Of a DNA stretch of 64,000 nt, positions 26,836-34,816 are shown piece by piece. The number at the start of each line of letters is the position of its first letter. Position 1 is the first letter of the stretch. This stretch comes from Verrucomicrobiota bacterium (GTDB lineage Bacteria; Verrucomicrobiota; Verrucomicrobiia; Opitutales; Opitutaceae): contig JAEWBF010000034.1 in the NCBI GenBank assembly GCA_023391285.1, positions 36,904 to 100,903 of the forward strand, in the 5' to 3' direction. Under the pieces are notes generated by a model, which saw only the letters and a program-made list of their open reading frames with translations, ran no database searches and was not told the origin of the DNA. A program made the translations under genes and the position numbers.

Positions 26836-27267
26836 ATGGAAACGCCGCGAAGCGCATACGACGAAGTGGGTGGCATCGTTTTTTTTGGGCGAATGCTGGA
26901 CAAGATCCGGCTCAAGGCGGCGGGGACGTTGCCGGGTGGATACGCGACGGGGACGAAGAACTGGTTCGCGTTCGACTCGCGCTGCTGCCGGTTGCTCGGC
27001 GTGAAATATCCGGCGTTGCGGAAACGCGTGCTGGAGGGCGGATCGGATTTGGAGATTTTGAAGTGGGCGTTGCGCGAAGGACGGAAACCGGGCAAGGAAG
27101 AGATCGAGATCTGGAATGCGTTCATGAAGAAACGCGGGTGGCGCGACACGGCGGGTCTCGAGGAGGAGAAGAAGGCGGTGGGGCTTGGGGGGCGGAAGGA
27201 TATCCTGACGTTCTTCGATTTGTTCGACGTGGAGGAGGGCCGGAAGCTGCGGCGCGGGCAGACGTGA
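26836..27267 (+). CDS. DUF5069 domain protein
   Basis: A 143-residue soluble protein with the DUF5069 pattern: GRMLDKIRLKAAGTLP near the start, LGVKYPALRKRVLEGG, EIEIWNAFMKKRGWRD and LTFFDLFDVEEGRKL at the end. No enzymatic function is known for the family. The start ATG 26836 was chosen because the domain begins just after it; upstream in-frame codons (from 26698) are low-complexity. Its stop overlaps a GTG that could start the next gene. Confidence 0.78.
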   Translation: METPRSAYDEVGGIVFFGRMLDKIRLKAAGTLPGGYATGTKNWFAFDSRCCRLLGVKYPALRKRVLEGGSDLEILKWALREGRKPGKEEIEIWNAFMKKRGWRDTAGLEEEKKAVGLGGRKDILTFFDLFDVEEGRKLRRGQT

Positions 27268-28106
27268 CGGTGAAGGCGGGCGGATTCGTCGCGCAGGCGA
27301 GTGGCGTGGGGCGGATGATTTGGCGGCGGGGATTCTGGCTGCTGTTGGCGTATGGGATTTGTGCGGGGGTGTTTCTCGCGTCGACGGGTGAAGTCAGCGC
27401 GAGCGACTGGCGGACGGCGAGTCGTGAGCCGGCGGGGCTGGCGCCTGATCCGGCGACGACGCGAGAGGCGGTGGTGCAGGTGTATGCGGCGCGCGCGATT
27501 CGATGGCGCGGGTATTTCGGCGTGCACACGTGGGTCGCGGTGAAACCGGCCGGCGCGAGCCGGTTCACGGTGTATGAACTTATGGGATACCAAACGCGGC
27601 GGACGGGGAATGGCGTGCGCGTGAGCCAGCGGCATGCGGATGGATATTGGTTTGGGAATCGTCCAAAGGTGATCGCGGATGTGCGCGGAGCGGGTGTCGA
27701 CGCGTTGATCGAGAAGATCGATCGCGCGGCGGCGGAGTATCCGTATGCGGACAGCTATCACATTTGGCCGGGGCCGAACTCGAACACCTTTGTTGCGCAC
27801 CTGCTGCGCGCGGTGCCGGAGCTGCGCGTGGATTTACCGGCGACGGCGATCGGGAAGGACTATGTCGGGCCGCAGATCGTCGCACGCACGCCGAGCGGAA
27901 CGGGCGCGCAGGTGAGTGTGTTCGGCGCGGTCGGGGTGTTGGCGGGTTGGGAAGAAGGGATCGAGGTGAACGTCATTGGGCTGACGTTTGGCGTGAACCC
28001 GAAACGGCTGGCGTTGAAGCTGCCGATGCTGGGGAACGTGGGGCTGGTGGATATCGCGAAGCCGCGGAGGCTGGCGGCGGCGGGAACAAGCTCCTCGCGC
28101 GAATAG
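27264..28106 (+). CDS. DUF3750 domain protein, N-terminal membrane anchor
   Basis: A 280-residue protein from the GTG at 27264, which overlaps the DUF5069 stop by four bases; ATG 27315 (263 residues) is an alternative. A hydrophobic helix (WLLLAYGICAGVFLAS) precedes the DUF3750 domain with RWRGYFGVHTWVAVKPAGA, the segment HIWPGPNSNTF and AVGVLAGWEEGIEVNVIGL. The pattern HTW...WPGPNSN suggests a possible papain/NlpC-like active site, but this is speculative. The overlap suggests translational coupling. Function unknown. Confidence 0.75.
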   Translation: MTVKAGGFVAQASGVGRMIWRRGFWLLLAYGICAGVFLASTGEVSASDWRTASREPAGLAPDPATTREAVVQVYAARAIRWRGYFGVHTWVAVKPAGASRFTVYELMGYQTRRTGNGVRVSQRHADGYWFGNRPKVIADVRGAGVDALIEKIDRAAAEYPYADSYHIWPGPNSNTFVAHLLRAVPELRVDLPATAIGKDYVGPQIVARTPSGTGAQVSVFGAVGVLAGWEEGIEVNVIGLTFGVNPKRLALKLPMLGNVGLVDIAKPRRLAAAGTSSSRE

Positions 28107-28226
28107 CGTGGCGGTGCGAGTGCCCGAAGGAAGGCGGGCGGGCGAGGACGAGCGAAGGGGCGGGAGGGCATCGCGGGGTGGAACGGCGTTTCGACGTTTC
28201 AACACCGGGCGGGCGCGAACCCTTCG

Positions 28227-28261
28227 GTGGGAGGGGCGTCGGGGCGTGAAGCCCCTCCCAC
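28227..28261. terminator. Bidirectional terminator-like hairpin between convergent genes
   Basis: A perfect 11-bp inverted repeat GTGGGAGGGGC / GCCCCTCCCAC with a 13-base loop, between the DUF3750 stop and the metY stop. No strong U tract on either side; it may instead be a REP-like element. Confidence 0.5.
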
Positions 28262-28275
28262 GGCGATGAAGAGCG

Positions 28276-29589
28276 TCAGGCTTTCGCGAGGGCTTGGTCG
28301 ACGTCGGCTTTCAGATCGGCGAAATCCTCGCAGCCGAAACTGAGGCGGACGTAGTCAGGCTGAACGCCGCTGGCGGCGTGTTCCTCGGCGGTGAGCTGGC
28401 TGTGTGTCGTGCTCGCGGGGTGAATTGCGAGGGACTTGGCGTCGCCGATGTTCGCCAGGTGGCTGAAGAGCTTCAACGAATTGATGACGCGTTTGGCGCC
28501 CTCGTAGCCGCTCTTCACGCCGAAGCCGAGGAGACCGCCGTATCCGCCCGTGAGATACTTGTTGGCGGCGGCATGGTATTTCGACGACGGCAAACCGGGG
28601 TAGTTGACCCAGGCGACTTGCGGATGGTCGGAGAGGTAGTGCGCCATGGCGAGGGCGTTGGCGCAGATGCGTTCCATGCGGAGGTGGAGCGTTTCGATGC
28701 CGATGAGCGTCTGCCAAGCGTTGAAGGGCGAGATGCAGTTGCCGGTGTCGCGGAGGAGCTGCAGGCGCATTTTCATCGCGAAGGCGATGTTGGCGTTGCC
28801 GGCGGGCGGGAAGGCTTTGAAGGCGTCCCAGTGCACGAGTCCGTGATAGGATGCGTCGGGCGTCGTGAACCCTGGGAAGCGGCCGGAGCCCCAGTCGAAA
28901 TTGCCGCCGTCGACGACGATGCCGCCGATCGACGTGCCGTGACCGCCGAGATATTTGGTGGTCGAGTGGACGACGATGTTGGCGCCCCATTCGAAGGAGC
29001 GATGGAGGATCGGCGAGAGGCAGGTGTTATCGAGGATGAGCGGGACGCCGACCTCGCGCGCGATCTTGGCGACCTCCTCGACGGGGAAGATGTTGAGCGC
29101 GGGATTGCCGAGGCCTTCGCCGTAGAAGGCTTTGGTGTTGGGGCGCACTGCGCGGCGAAACGCCTCGATATCGTCGGCGTCGACGAAGGTGATTTCGATG
29201 CCGAGTTTCGGGAGGGTGTGATGGAAGAGATTGTAGGTGCCGCCGTAGAGTTGCGACACGGAGACGATGTGGTCGCCGGCGCCGGCGAGGTTGAGGATGG
29301 CGCTCGTGATGGCGGCCTGCCCGGAAGCGTGGCCGAGGGCGGCGGTGCCGCCTTCGAGCGCGGCGATGCGCTGCTCGAAAACGTCCGTCGTGGGATTCAT
29401 GATACGCGTGTAGATGTTCCCGAGTTCCTTGAGCGCGAAGAGATTCGCGGCGTGGTCGGTGTCGCGGAACACGTAGCTCGTCGTCTGGTAGATCGGCACG
29501 GCGCGTGAGCCCGTCGCGGGGTCGGGCGCCTGGCCAGCGTGGAGGGATTTGGTGCCGAGACCGGTGGGATAAGGACGGATCGAGGACAT
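28276..29589 (-). CDS. metY: O-acetylhomoserine aminocarboxypropyltransferase/sulfhydrylase
   Basis: A PLP enzyme that makes homocysteine or methionine from O-acetylhomoserine and sulfide or methanethiol. The 437-residue length and the features fit MetY of the Cys/Met metabolism family: an N-terminal TKSLHAGQAPDPATGSRAVP, YTRIMNPTTDVFEQRIAALE, ALGHASGQAA, and the PLP lysine in VVHSTTKYLGGHG. The ATG at 29589 fits the family start. Divergent from diaminopimelate dehydrogenase. No SAM riboswitch was recognised in the 117-base spacer. Confidence 0.93.
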   Translation of the reverse strand: MSSIRPYPTGLGTKSLHAGQAPDPATGSRAVPIYQTTSYVFRDTDHAANLFALKELGNIYTRIMNPTTDVFEQRIAALEGGTAALGHASGQAAITSAILNLAGAGDHIVSVSQLYGGTYNLFHHTLPKLGIEITFVDADDIEAFRRAVRPNTKAFYGEGLGNPALNIFPVEEVAKIAREVGVPLILDNTCLSPILHRSFEWGANIVVHSTTKYLGGHGTSIGGIVVDGGNFDWGSGRFPGFTTPDASYHGLVHWDAFKAFPPAGNANIAFAMKMRLQLLRDTGNCISPFNAWQTLIGIETLHLRMERICANALAMAHYLSDHPQVAWVNYPGLPSSKYHAAANKYLTGGYGGLLGFGVKSGYEGAKRVINSLKLFSHLANIGDAKSLAIHPASTTHSQLTAEEHAASGVQPDYVRLSFGCEDFADLKADVDQALAKA

Positions 29590-29706
29590 AGTGGCTAAGG
29601 GTTGAAGGATGCCCGTGGGAAAAGACGAGCCCGGAAAATTCGAAGAAGGCAGCGCTGAAACTACGGTCTTCCCCTACGCCCGACGGATTGCTTGGTTGAT
29701 CGATCC

Positions 29707-30615
29707 ATGAACAAGACTCTTCGCATCGCAGTCGTTGGCTATGGCAATATCGGTCGGTCGGCCGTGGAAGCCGTGCAGGCCGCTCCGGATATGGAACTCG
29801 CGGGCGTCGTTCGCCGGTCCGCCGGACAGGCGGCGCCGGCGGAGTTGGCCGGAGTGGCGATTGTGGACGATGTGGCCAAGCTCGGGAAAGTGGACGCGGC
29901 GCTCCTGTGCGGGCCGACGCGCAGCATTCCGGAAACGGCGCCGCTGTATCTGAAGCGTGGTATCCATACGGTGGATAGCTTCGACATTCATGGGCAGAAG
30001 CTGTGGGATCTGCGACAGACGCTCGATGCGATCGGCAAGGAGCACGGGAGTGTGGCGGTGGTTTCGGCGGGTTGGGATCCGGGCAGCGATTCGGTGTTGC
30101 GGGCGTTGCTGCTGGCGATGGCGCCGCGCGGCATCACCTATACGAATTTTGGCCCCGGCATGAGCATGGGGCACTCGGTCTGCGCGAAAGGAAAGCCGGG
30201 CGTGAAGGACGCGTTGTCGATGACGATTCCGATGGGAACGGGCGTGCACCGGCGGATGGTGTATGTGGAGTTGGAGCCGGGCGCGGAGTTCGCGGCGGTG
30301 GAGAAGGCGATCAAGTCGGACGATTATTTCGTGAACGACGACACACGCGTGATCGCGGTGCCGAGCATCGAAGCGTTGAAGGATGTCGGCCACGGCGTGC
30401 GCATGGAGCGCAAAGGCGTGAGCGGAGTGACGCACAACCAGCTCTTCGAATTTCGCATGACGATCAACAATCCGGCGTTGACGGCGCAGATCATGGTGTC
30501 GTGTGCGCGGGCGGCGGCGCGGCGCTTGAAGCCGGGGGCTTATACGATGCCGGAGATTGCGCCGATGGATATGCTGCCGGGCAGCCGGGAGGACTTGGTG
30601 AAGTCGCTGGTTTGA
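29707..30615 (+). CDS. ddh: meso-Diaminopimelate D-dehydrogenase
   Basis: An NADPH-dependent enzyme converting L-2-amino-6-oxopimelate (as tetrahydrodipicolinate) and ammonia directly to meso-diaminopimelate for lysine and peptidoglycan. The 302-residue protein has the Rossmann start RIAVVGYGNIGRSAVEAVQA, VVRRSAG, CGPTRSIPE, HTVDSFDIH, SAGWDPGSDSVLRALL, the segment NFGPGMSMGHS and a C-terminal PEIAPMDMLPG. These match Ddh along the whole length. The start is ATG 29707. It stands alone, divergent from metY. Confidence 0.93.
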   Translation: MNKTLRIAVVGYGNIGRSAVEAVQAAPDMELAGVVRRSAGQAAPAELAGVAIVDDVAKLGKVDAALLCGPTRSIPETAPLYLKRGIHTVDSFDIHGQKLWDLRQTLDAIGKEHGSVAVVSAGWDPGSDSVLRALLLAMAPRGITYTNFGPGMSMGHSVCAKGKPGVKDALSMTIPMGTGVHRRMVYVELEPGAEFAAVEKAIKSDDYFVNDDTRVIAVPSIEALKDVGHGVRMERKGVSGVTHNQLFEFRMTINNPALTAQIMVSCARAAARRLKPGAYTMPEIAPMDMLPGSREDLVKSLV

Positions 30616-30695
30616 GACGCGGGCATAGGGTGGTCGGCGGAGCCGCCGGCAAACGTCTTTGGCGGACGAGCGGGACGAAACGCTTACGCGTTCCG

Positions 30696-31562
30696 CTACG
30701 GCCGGGAGATGGCCTGCAGGTGGCGGGCGACCTCGACGACGGGGGCGGTCCAGATGGTGTCGCGCTCCTGGGCGAGCCACTCCATGAGCTGGCGATGTTC
30801 GGAGTCGTTGACGAAGAGGTTGTGCGTGCCGGCGCCGACGCCGTGAAACATGTAGATGATCCAGCCGCCGCGTTCGCGGGCGGCTTCGATTTCGGCGCGG
30901 AGCTGTGCGAAGGTTTTGCTGTCGCCGTTGAAGTGGCCAAGCCGGGTGAAGACCGGACGGGCAGGATCGACCGGTTGGTTCGTGATGGTGCCGCGAGCCG
31001 CTACGAACATCGGGGCGAGGATGGGATCCATCGGCTGTTCCTGTTCGCCGCGACCGATGGTGAGATGCGTGCAGTTGTTGCCGTAGGTCCGCGGTTTCCC
31101 GCCGTCGAGCAGATCGAGCACGAAGTTGGCGACGGCGAGTTCGTCGCGAAACCGCGCGGGCGTGTAGTCGGCGAGATCGTAGTGTTCGGCCAACCAGCGG
31201 GCGTTGGCGGGGTCACGACGGCAGGGGTGGAAGAGCGAATGATTGCCGAGCTCGTGTCCGGCGGCGGCGACACGTTTCCATGCATCCGGATTTTCGATAC
31301 TCCGGACGAGGAGGTAAAACGTGCCACGCAAGCCATGCTGCTCCAGCAGCGGCGCGACATGCTGGTGATGCACGGGCACCGCGTCGTCGTAGGTGAGCGA
31401 TACCGCGCATTGGGCTTTCTTCGGCCAGGGGGAAGTCACGGCGGGGATGGATTCGGCGGCGGTGGTGGGGGAGGCGGTCGTCAGCGCGATGAGCAGCACG
31501 AAGGCGAGGCGGCGGGAGAGCGTCCGAGTCGTGGAGAGCGGTTGAGGGGCGGCGGGACTCAT
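30696..31562 (-). CDS. Secreted polysaccharide deacetylase (NodB homology)
   Basis: A 288-residue exported protein with a hydrophobic signal region (LAFVLLIALTTASPTTA). NodB motif 1 is SLTYDDA, with the catalytic base and metal-binding Asp. Motif 2, with the metal histidines, is ELGNHSLFHPC. Later segments include IIYMFHGVGAG, with the C-terminal His. It probably de-N- or de-O-acetylates a carbohydrate using zinc. The ATG at 31562 lies 10 bases after the stop of the upstream esterase gene, indicating an operon. The substrate is not predictable; given neighbours, acetylated xylan or peptidoglycan are both possible. Confidence 0.83.
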   Translation of the reverse strand: MSPAAPQPLSTTRTLSRRLAFVLLIALTTASPTTAAESIPAVTSPWPKKAQCAVSLTYDDAVPVHHQHVAPLLEQHGLRGTFYLLVRSIENPDAWKRVAAAGHELGNHSLFHPCRRDPANARWLAEHYDLADYTPARFRDELAVANFVLDLLDGGKPRTYGNNCTHLTIGRGEQEQPMDPILAPMFVAARGTITNQPVDPARPVFTRLGHFNGDSKTFAQLRAEIEAARERGGWIIYMFHGVGAGTHNLFVNDSEHRQLMEWLAQERDTIWTAPVVEVARHLQAISRP

Positions 31563-31572
31563 CGGGGGCGGT

Positions 31573-32745
31573 TTAGCTTTTCGGATAGTCGTGCCAGACC
31601 CATTCGAGGGCTTGCGGGAGAGTTTGGGCGCGGGCGGGGCCCATGCTGTGGCCGACATCGAGGGCGAAGACGTATTGGTAACGATAGCCCTTCGCCGCGA
31701 GGACATGGGCCATGCGGTGATTGGCTTCGACCCAGTCGTGCATGTCGTCGCGCATGACGTTGGGGTTGAGCAGATCGCGGTCGCCGACGGCCATCCACAG
31801 ACGGATGGGCTTGCGCGGACTTTCGGGAATCAGCTTCGCATGAAAGTCCCAGGCGCCGCCCGGTGTCTCGGGATTAAAAGGCCATTGCTGATTCACGAAC
31901 GTGCCGGACGTGGTGATCACGCGCCGGTAGAGGTCGGGGCGATACCACGCCATGATGAGCGCGGCGGAACCGCCGGAGCTGTTGCCCATCGTGGCGCGCG
32001 CTTCGGGATCCTTGGTGAGGGTGACGCCGCAGTTTTTCTCCACGAGGGGGAGGACCTCGTTTTCGATGAACTCGGCAAAGAGGCCGGACATCGTGTCGTA
32101 TTCGCGGCCACGCTGGTGGCCTTGAGCGTCGCCGCCGCCGTGGCGGACCATGATGGCGATCTGCACGGGGACGCGTTTTTGCGCGATGAGGTTGTCGAGC
32201 ACGTGGGGGAGATCGAGGTTGGGCTTTCCGAATTCAGGGCCGTCGTGCACGACGATGAAAGGAGCGGGTGTGCCGGGCGTGTATTGGGCGGGCACATACA
32301 CGGTGATGGCGCGTTCGTAGTCGATCGGATGGGTTTCGACGACCAGCGTCTTCGGGTTGTTGGGATCAACCCGGCCGAACTCCTTTCGCGCGATGCCGGG
32401 ATTGTAATAGCGGCTGTCCTTCGAGGACATCGTGAACTGCGTGACCTTTCCCTGGGGCACGCCTTCGACGACATCGAATTCCGGCGGTCGGATGTAGTCG
32501 GGGCCGATGACGAAATTGCCGACGGCGTCGACGGGCGGGTTCACACCCGGCTGACCGTCGAGACGGATAAACGTGGGTGCGCCGGGCGCGTCGGGCGAAC
32601 GCGTGGGAGGTTGCGGGCGTGAGACTGGCGGCTGCGCGGCCGATGTGGGCGAGGCGCTGGCGGGGGAAGTGTCAGCTGCGAAGAGCGGCGAGAGGAGCAG
32701 AGCGGTCAAGGCAGGGATGATGCGGAGCAGGGCAGTGATGAGCAT
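31573..32745 (-). CDS. Secreted CE1/esterase-D-like alpha/beta hydrolase
   Basis: A 390-residue exported serine esterase of the Esterase_D (PF00756) type, which includes feruloyl and enterochelin esterases. Signal peptide at LRIIPALTALLLSPLFAAD, then a proline-rich linker. The core has YERAITVYVPAQY, PFIVVHDGPEF, nucleophile Ser in ATMGNSSGGSAAL, Asp in WMAVGDRDLLN and His in FALDVGHSMG. The start is ATG 32745; the polysaccharide deacetylase gene follows after 10 bases. A feruloyl or acetyl esterase role on plant cell-wall polymers is inferred from context. Confidence 0.83.
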   Translation of the reverse strand: MLITALLRIIPALTALLLSPLFAADTSPASASPTSAAQPPVSRPQPPTRSPDAPGAPTFIRLDGQPGVNPPVDAVGNFVIGPDYIRPPEFDVVEGVPQGKVTQFTMSSKDSRYYNPGIARKEFGRVDPNNPKTLVVETHPIDYERAITVYVPAQYTPGTPAPFIVVHDGPEFGKPNLDLPHVLDNLIAQKRVPVQIAIMVRHGGGDAQGHQRGREYDTMSGLFAEFIENEVLPLVEKNCGVTLTKDPEARATMGNSSGGSAALIMAWYRPDLYRRVITTSGTFVNQQWPFNPETPGGAWDFHAKLIPESPRKPIRLWMAVGDRDLLNPNVMRDDMHDWVEANHRMAHVLAAKGYRYQYVFALDVGHSMGPARAQTLPQALEWVWHDYPKS

Positions 32746-32771
32746 GAGAAAGCGGAAAGGGATCTGGATTC

Positions 32772-32843
32772 ACCACAGAGGCGCGGAGACACGGAGAAGA
32801 GGGCATTCTTCGTGTCTTCGTATCTTTGGGTTCAACGGGATCG
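32772..32843. repeat. Degenerate CACAGAG-type intergenic repeat
   Basis: The segment contains CACCACAGAGGCGCGGAGACACGGAGAAG and, about 20 bases on, CTTCGTGTCTTCGTATCTTTGG. These are roughly complementary arms resembling the CACCACAGAGACACAGAG family of intergenic repeats. No copy elsewhere in this window was noticed. Confidence 0.35.
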
Positions 32844-32846
32844 AGG

Positions 32847-34079
32847 TCAGGTCTTGAGGCCGCGGAGGTCGACTTCGAGGCGTTTGTTTTCGCGGAGGAT
32901 CGTATCCATCGTGAGCCGTTCGCGGCGGGCGGCGGCTTCGTATCCAAGAACGCACGTCAGCACGCCGTCGACGGCGCGCTGGCAGGTGTCGTTGGTGAAG
33001 TTGCCCGAGGTGACCTCGTCGTAGAAGCGGGCGATGTTTCGTCGGGCGCCGGCTTCGTAGAGGTTTTCGATTTCACCGCCGCCGTAGTGTTGGCGGCCGC
33101 CGCGGAGGTAGGATTTTCCCCAGTAATTGAGGACGGCGTGGGCTTCGGTGCCGTAGATCGCGGCGCTGAGCTCGAGAGGAGAATTGTTGTCGAGTGCCTG
33201 GCCGGCGTGGTGATGGATGAGACCGTCGGCGTATTCGTAAACGAGCGCGACGACATCGCGGGCGTCGCCGTGCGGATTGGGACGCATGATATTCGAGGCG
33301 CCGCTGGCGACGACGGGGCGCTGGCCGAGGATCCAGAGCGCGGCGTCGATCGCGTGGATGTCGAAGTTGCCGAGGTAGTCGCAACTCAGCGCGACGTCGT
33401 TGACCCAGATGAGGTGCTGCAGGCGGCTCTCGATGGTTTCGGTTTTCGGCGGATCTTGTTGGAGGCCGGTTTGGCCGGTGGTGACGATGCGCGCGATTTT
33501 TCCCAGAGCGCCGTTCTCGATGCGCGAGGCGATCTCGAGATTTATCGGATCGGTGGGCATCTGGTAATCGACGAGAAAGCATTTCTTCGCCTGGGTGGAG
33601 CGACGGCCTGCTTCCTGAATTTTGAGCGCGCCGGGGACGTCGGCGGCGACGGGTTTGGCCATGTAAACGTGGAGGCCGGCGTCGACGGCGGCGGTGACCT
33701 GTTCGGGAATGAAGTAGGGCGGAGTTTCGACGGCGACGGCTTCGACGCCGCTTTCGATGAGACGTTTGTAGCCGGATAACGAAGAGAAACGTCGCGTCGG
33801 ATCGACGCCGAGATCGGCGCCGCATTTTTCGGCGACCTCGGGAAAGTAGTCGGCGACGGCCCACATATCGTAGCCGCCGTGTTCCTGGAAAAGTTTCGCG
33901 ATCCATGCGCCGCGCCCGCCGTTGCCGATCACGCCGAGTTTGATTTTGCGGGAGTAGGATTTCGGGGCGGTGGCGGCGCGAAGTTGTGGCGTCCAATGCA
34001 GCGACGAAGCGGCGGCGGCGAGGAGGACGCCGCCGAGGAAACGCCGGCGCGAGAAGTCGGTGGCGCGAGGCGTGTTCAT
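32847..34079 (-). CDS. Tat-exported Gfo/Idh/MocA family oxidoreductase
   Basis: A 410-residue NAD(P)-dependent sugar dehydrogenase, probably periplasmic. The N-terminus carries a twin-arginine motif SRRRFLGG followed by a hydrophobic stretch. The Rossmann fold starts at KLGVIGNGGRGAWIAKLF. The conserved MAKPVAADVPGAL corresponds to the family's EKP motif, with alanine before KP. The C-terminal domain has GNFDIHAIDAALWILG. The start ATG 34079 overlaps the DUF1080 stop by four bases (ATGA), so the two are translationally coupled. Together they suggest oxidation of a glycoside at C3 followed by hydrolysis of the keto-sugar. Confidence 0.88.
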   Translation of the reverse strand: MNTPRATDFSRRRFLGGVLLAAAASSLHWTPQLRAATAPKSYSRKIKLGVIGNGGRGAWIAKLFQEHGGYDMWAVADYFPEVAEKCGADLGVDPTRRFSSLSGYKRLIESGVEAVAVETPPYFIPEQVTAAVDAGLHVYMAKPVAADVPGALKIQEAGRRSTQAKKCFLVDYQMPTDPINLEIASRIENGALGKIARIVTTGQTGLQQDPPKTETIESRLQHLIWVNDVALSCDYLGNFDIHAIDAALWILGQRPVVASGASNIMRPNPHGDARDVVALVYEYADGLIHHHAGQALDNNSPLELSAAIYGTEAHAVLNYWGKSYLRGGRQHYGGGEIENLYEAGARRNIARFYDEVTSGNFTNDTCQRAVDGVLTCVLGYEAAARRERLTMDTILRENKRLEVDLRGLKT

Positions 34080-34699
34080 GGCGTGGACGGGTTGTGCGTT
34101 TGGATTTCGATGTCCTTGAACCAGACATCGACGTGTTCGCTGCCGTGGACCTGCAGAGCGAAGTGGCCCTCGCGGCGGCCGGGATCGTCGGAGAGCTCGG
34201 CGGATTTTTTGCCGTTTACGTGAACGACGATGTGACCGCCGCGGGCGGTGACGGTCAGGTCGTTCCATTCGCCCGGTTTGAACCAGCTCGCGACCTGTTC
34301 GGGCGTGGGTTGCGAGACCCAGGCGCGACCGTTGGTTTCGTAGAGACCGCCGACATCTTTGACGGCATCGATCTCGGCCTGGAAGCCGGTGACGCCGCTG
34401 AAACCTTCTTTGGCGACGCGGAAGTAGAGGCCGCTGTTGCCGGCGACGGCTTTGAATTTCAGACGGATGGTGAAATCGCGAAACGTGCGATCGGTGACGA
34501 GGTGACCGTAGTCTTCGACATTGGCGGCGTGCGTGCCGTGAATGGCGCCGTCTTCGATCTTCCACTCGCCGCGTCCGATGATGTGCCAGCCGTCGAGGGT
34601 TTTGCCGTTCCATAGCGGCGTCCATTTCTCCGCCGCGCGCGCCAGCGGATGGGTGCAGAACAAGATCGAAGCGGCGACGAGGAACGAGCACGGTTTCAT
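34076..34699 (-). CDS. Secreted DUF1080 protein (3-keto-disaccharide hydrolase family)
   Basis: A 207-residue exported jelly-roll protein with a signal peptide (FLVAASILFCTHPLARA). It has the DUF1080 pattern FxPLWNGKTLDGWH, RTFRDFTIRLKFKAVAGNSGLYFR, WNDLTVTARGGHIVVHVNGK and GHFALQVHGSEHVDVWFKDI. The Pfam family is described as 3-keto-disaccharide hydrolase. It overlaps the Tat oxidoreductase by four bases, consistent with a two-step periplasmic route through 3-keto-sugars. Start ATG 34699. Confidence 0.9.
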   Translation of the reverse strand: MKPCSFLVAASILFCTHPLARAAEKWTPLWNGKTLDGWHIIGRGEWKIEDGAIHGTHAANVEDYGHLVTDRTFRDFTIRLKFKAVAGNSGLYFRVAKEGFSGVTGFQAEIDAVKDVGGLYETNGRAWVSQPTPEQVASWFKPGEWNDLTVTARGGHIVVHVNGKKSAELSDDPGRREGHFALQVHGSEHVDVWFKDIEIQTHNPSTP

Positions 34700-34816
34700 G
34701 GCGCGAGGGGTTGGGGTGAACCGACGAACGGGAGAAACGTTCGTCGGTTTCGCTCGGAGCGCAATTTCCCCGATGTCCGTATTCCGCCCGCTTGGGCGGT
34801 CAGGCAGCGGGGCGCG

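Noticed and set aside
26718..27800. N-terminal extension of the CE7 esterase frame
   Set aside because: The open frame runs about 1 kb further upstream but is proline/arginine-rich and overlaps the DUF5069 and DUF3750 genes; a normal signal peptide starts at 26717.
29590..29706. SAM riboswitch upstream of metY
   Set aside because: No SAM-I, SAM-II or SAH core could be recognised in the 117-base spacer.
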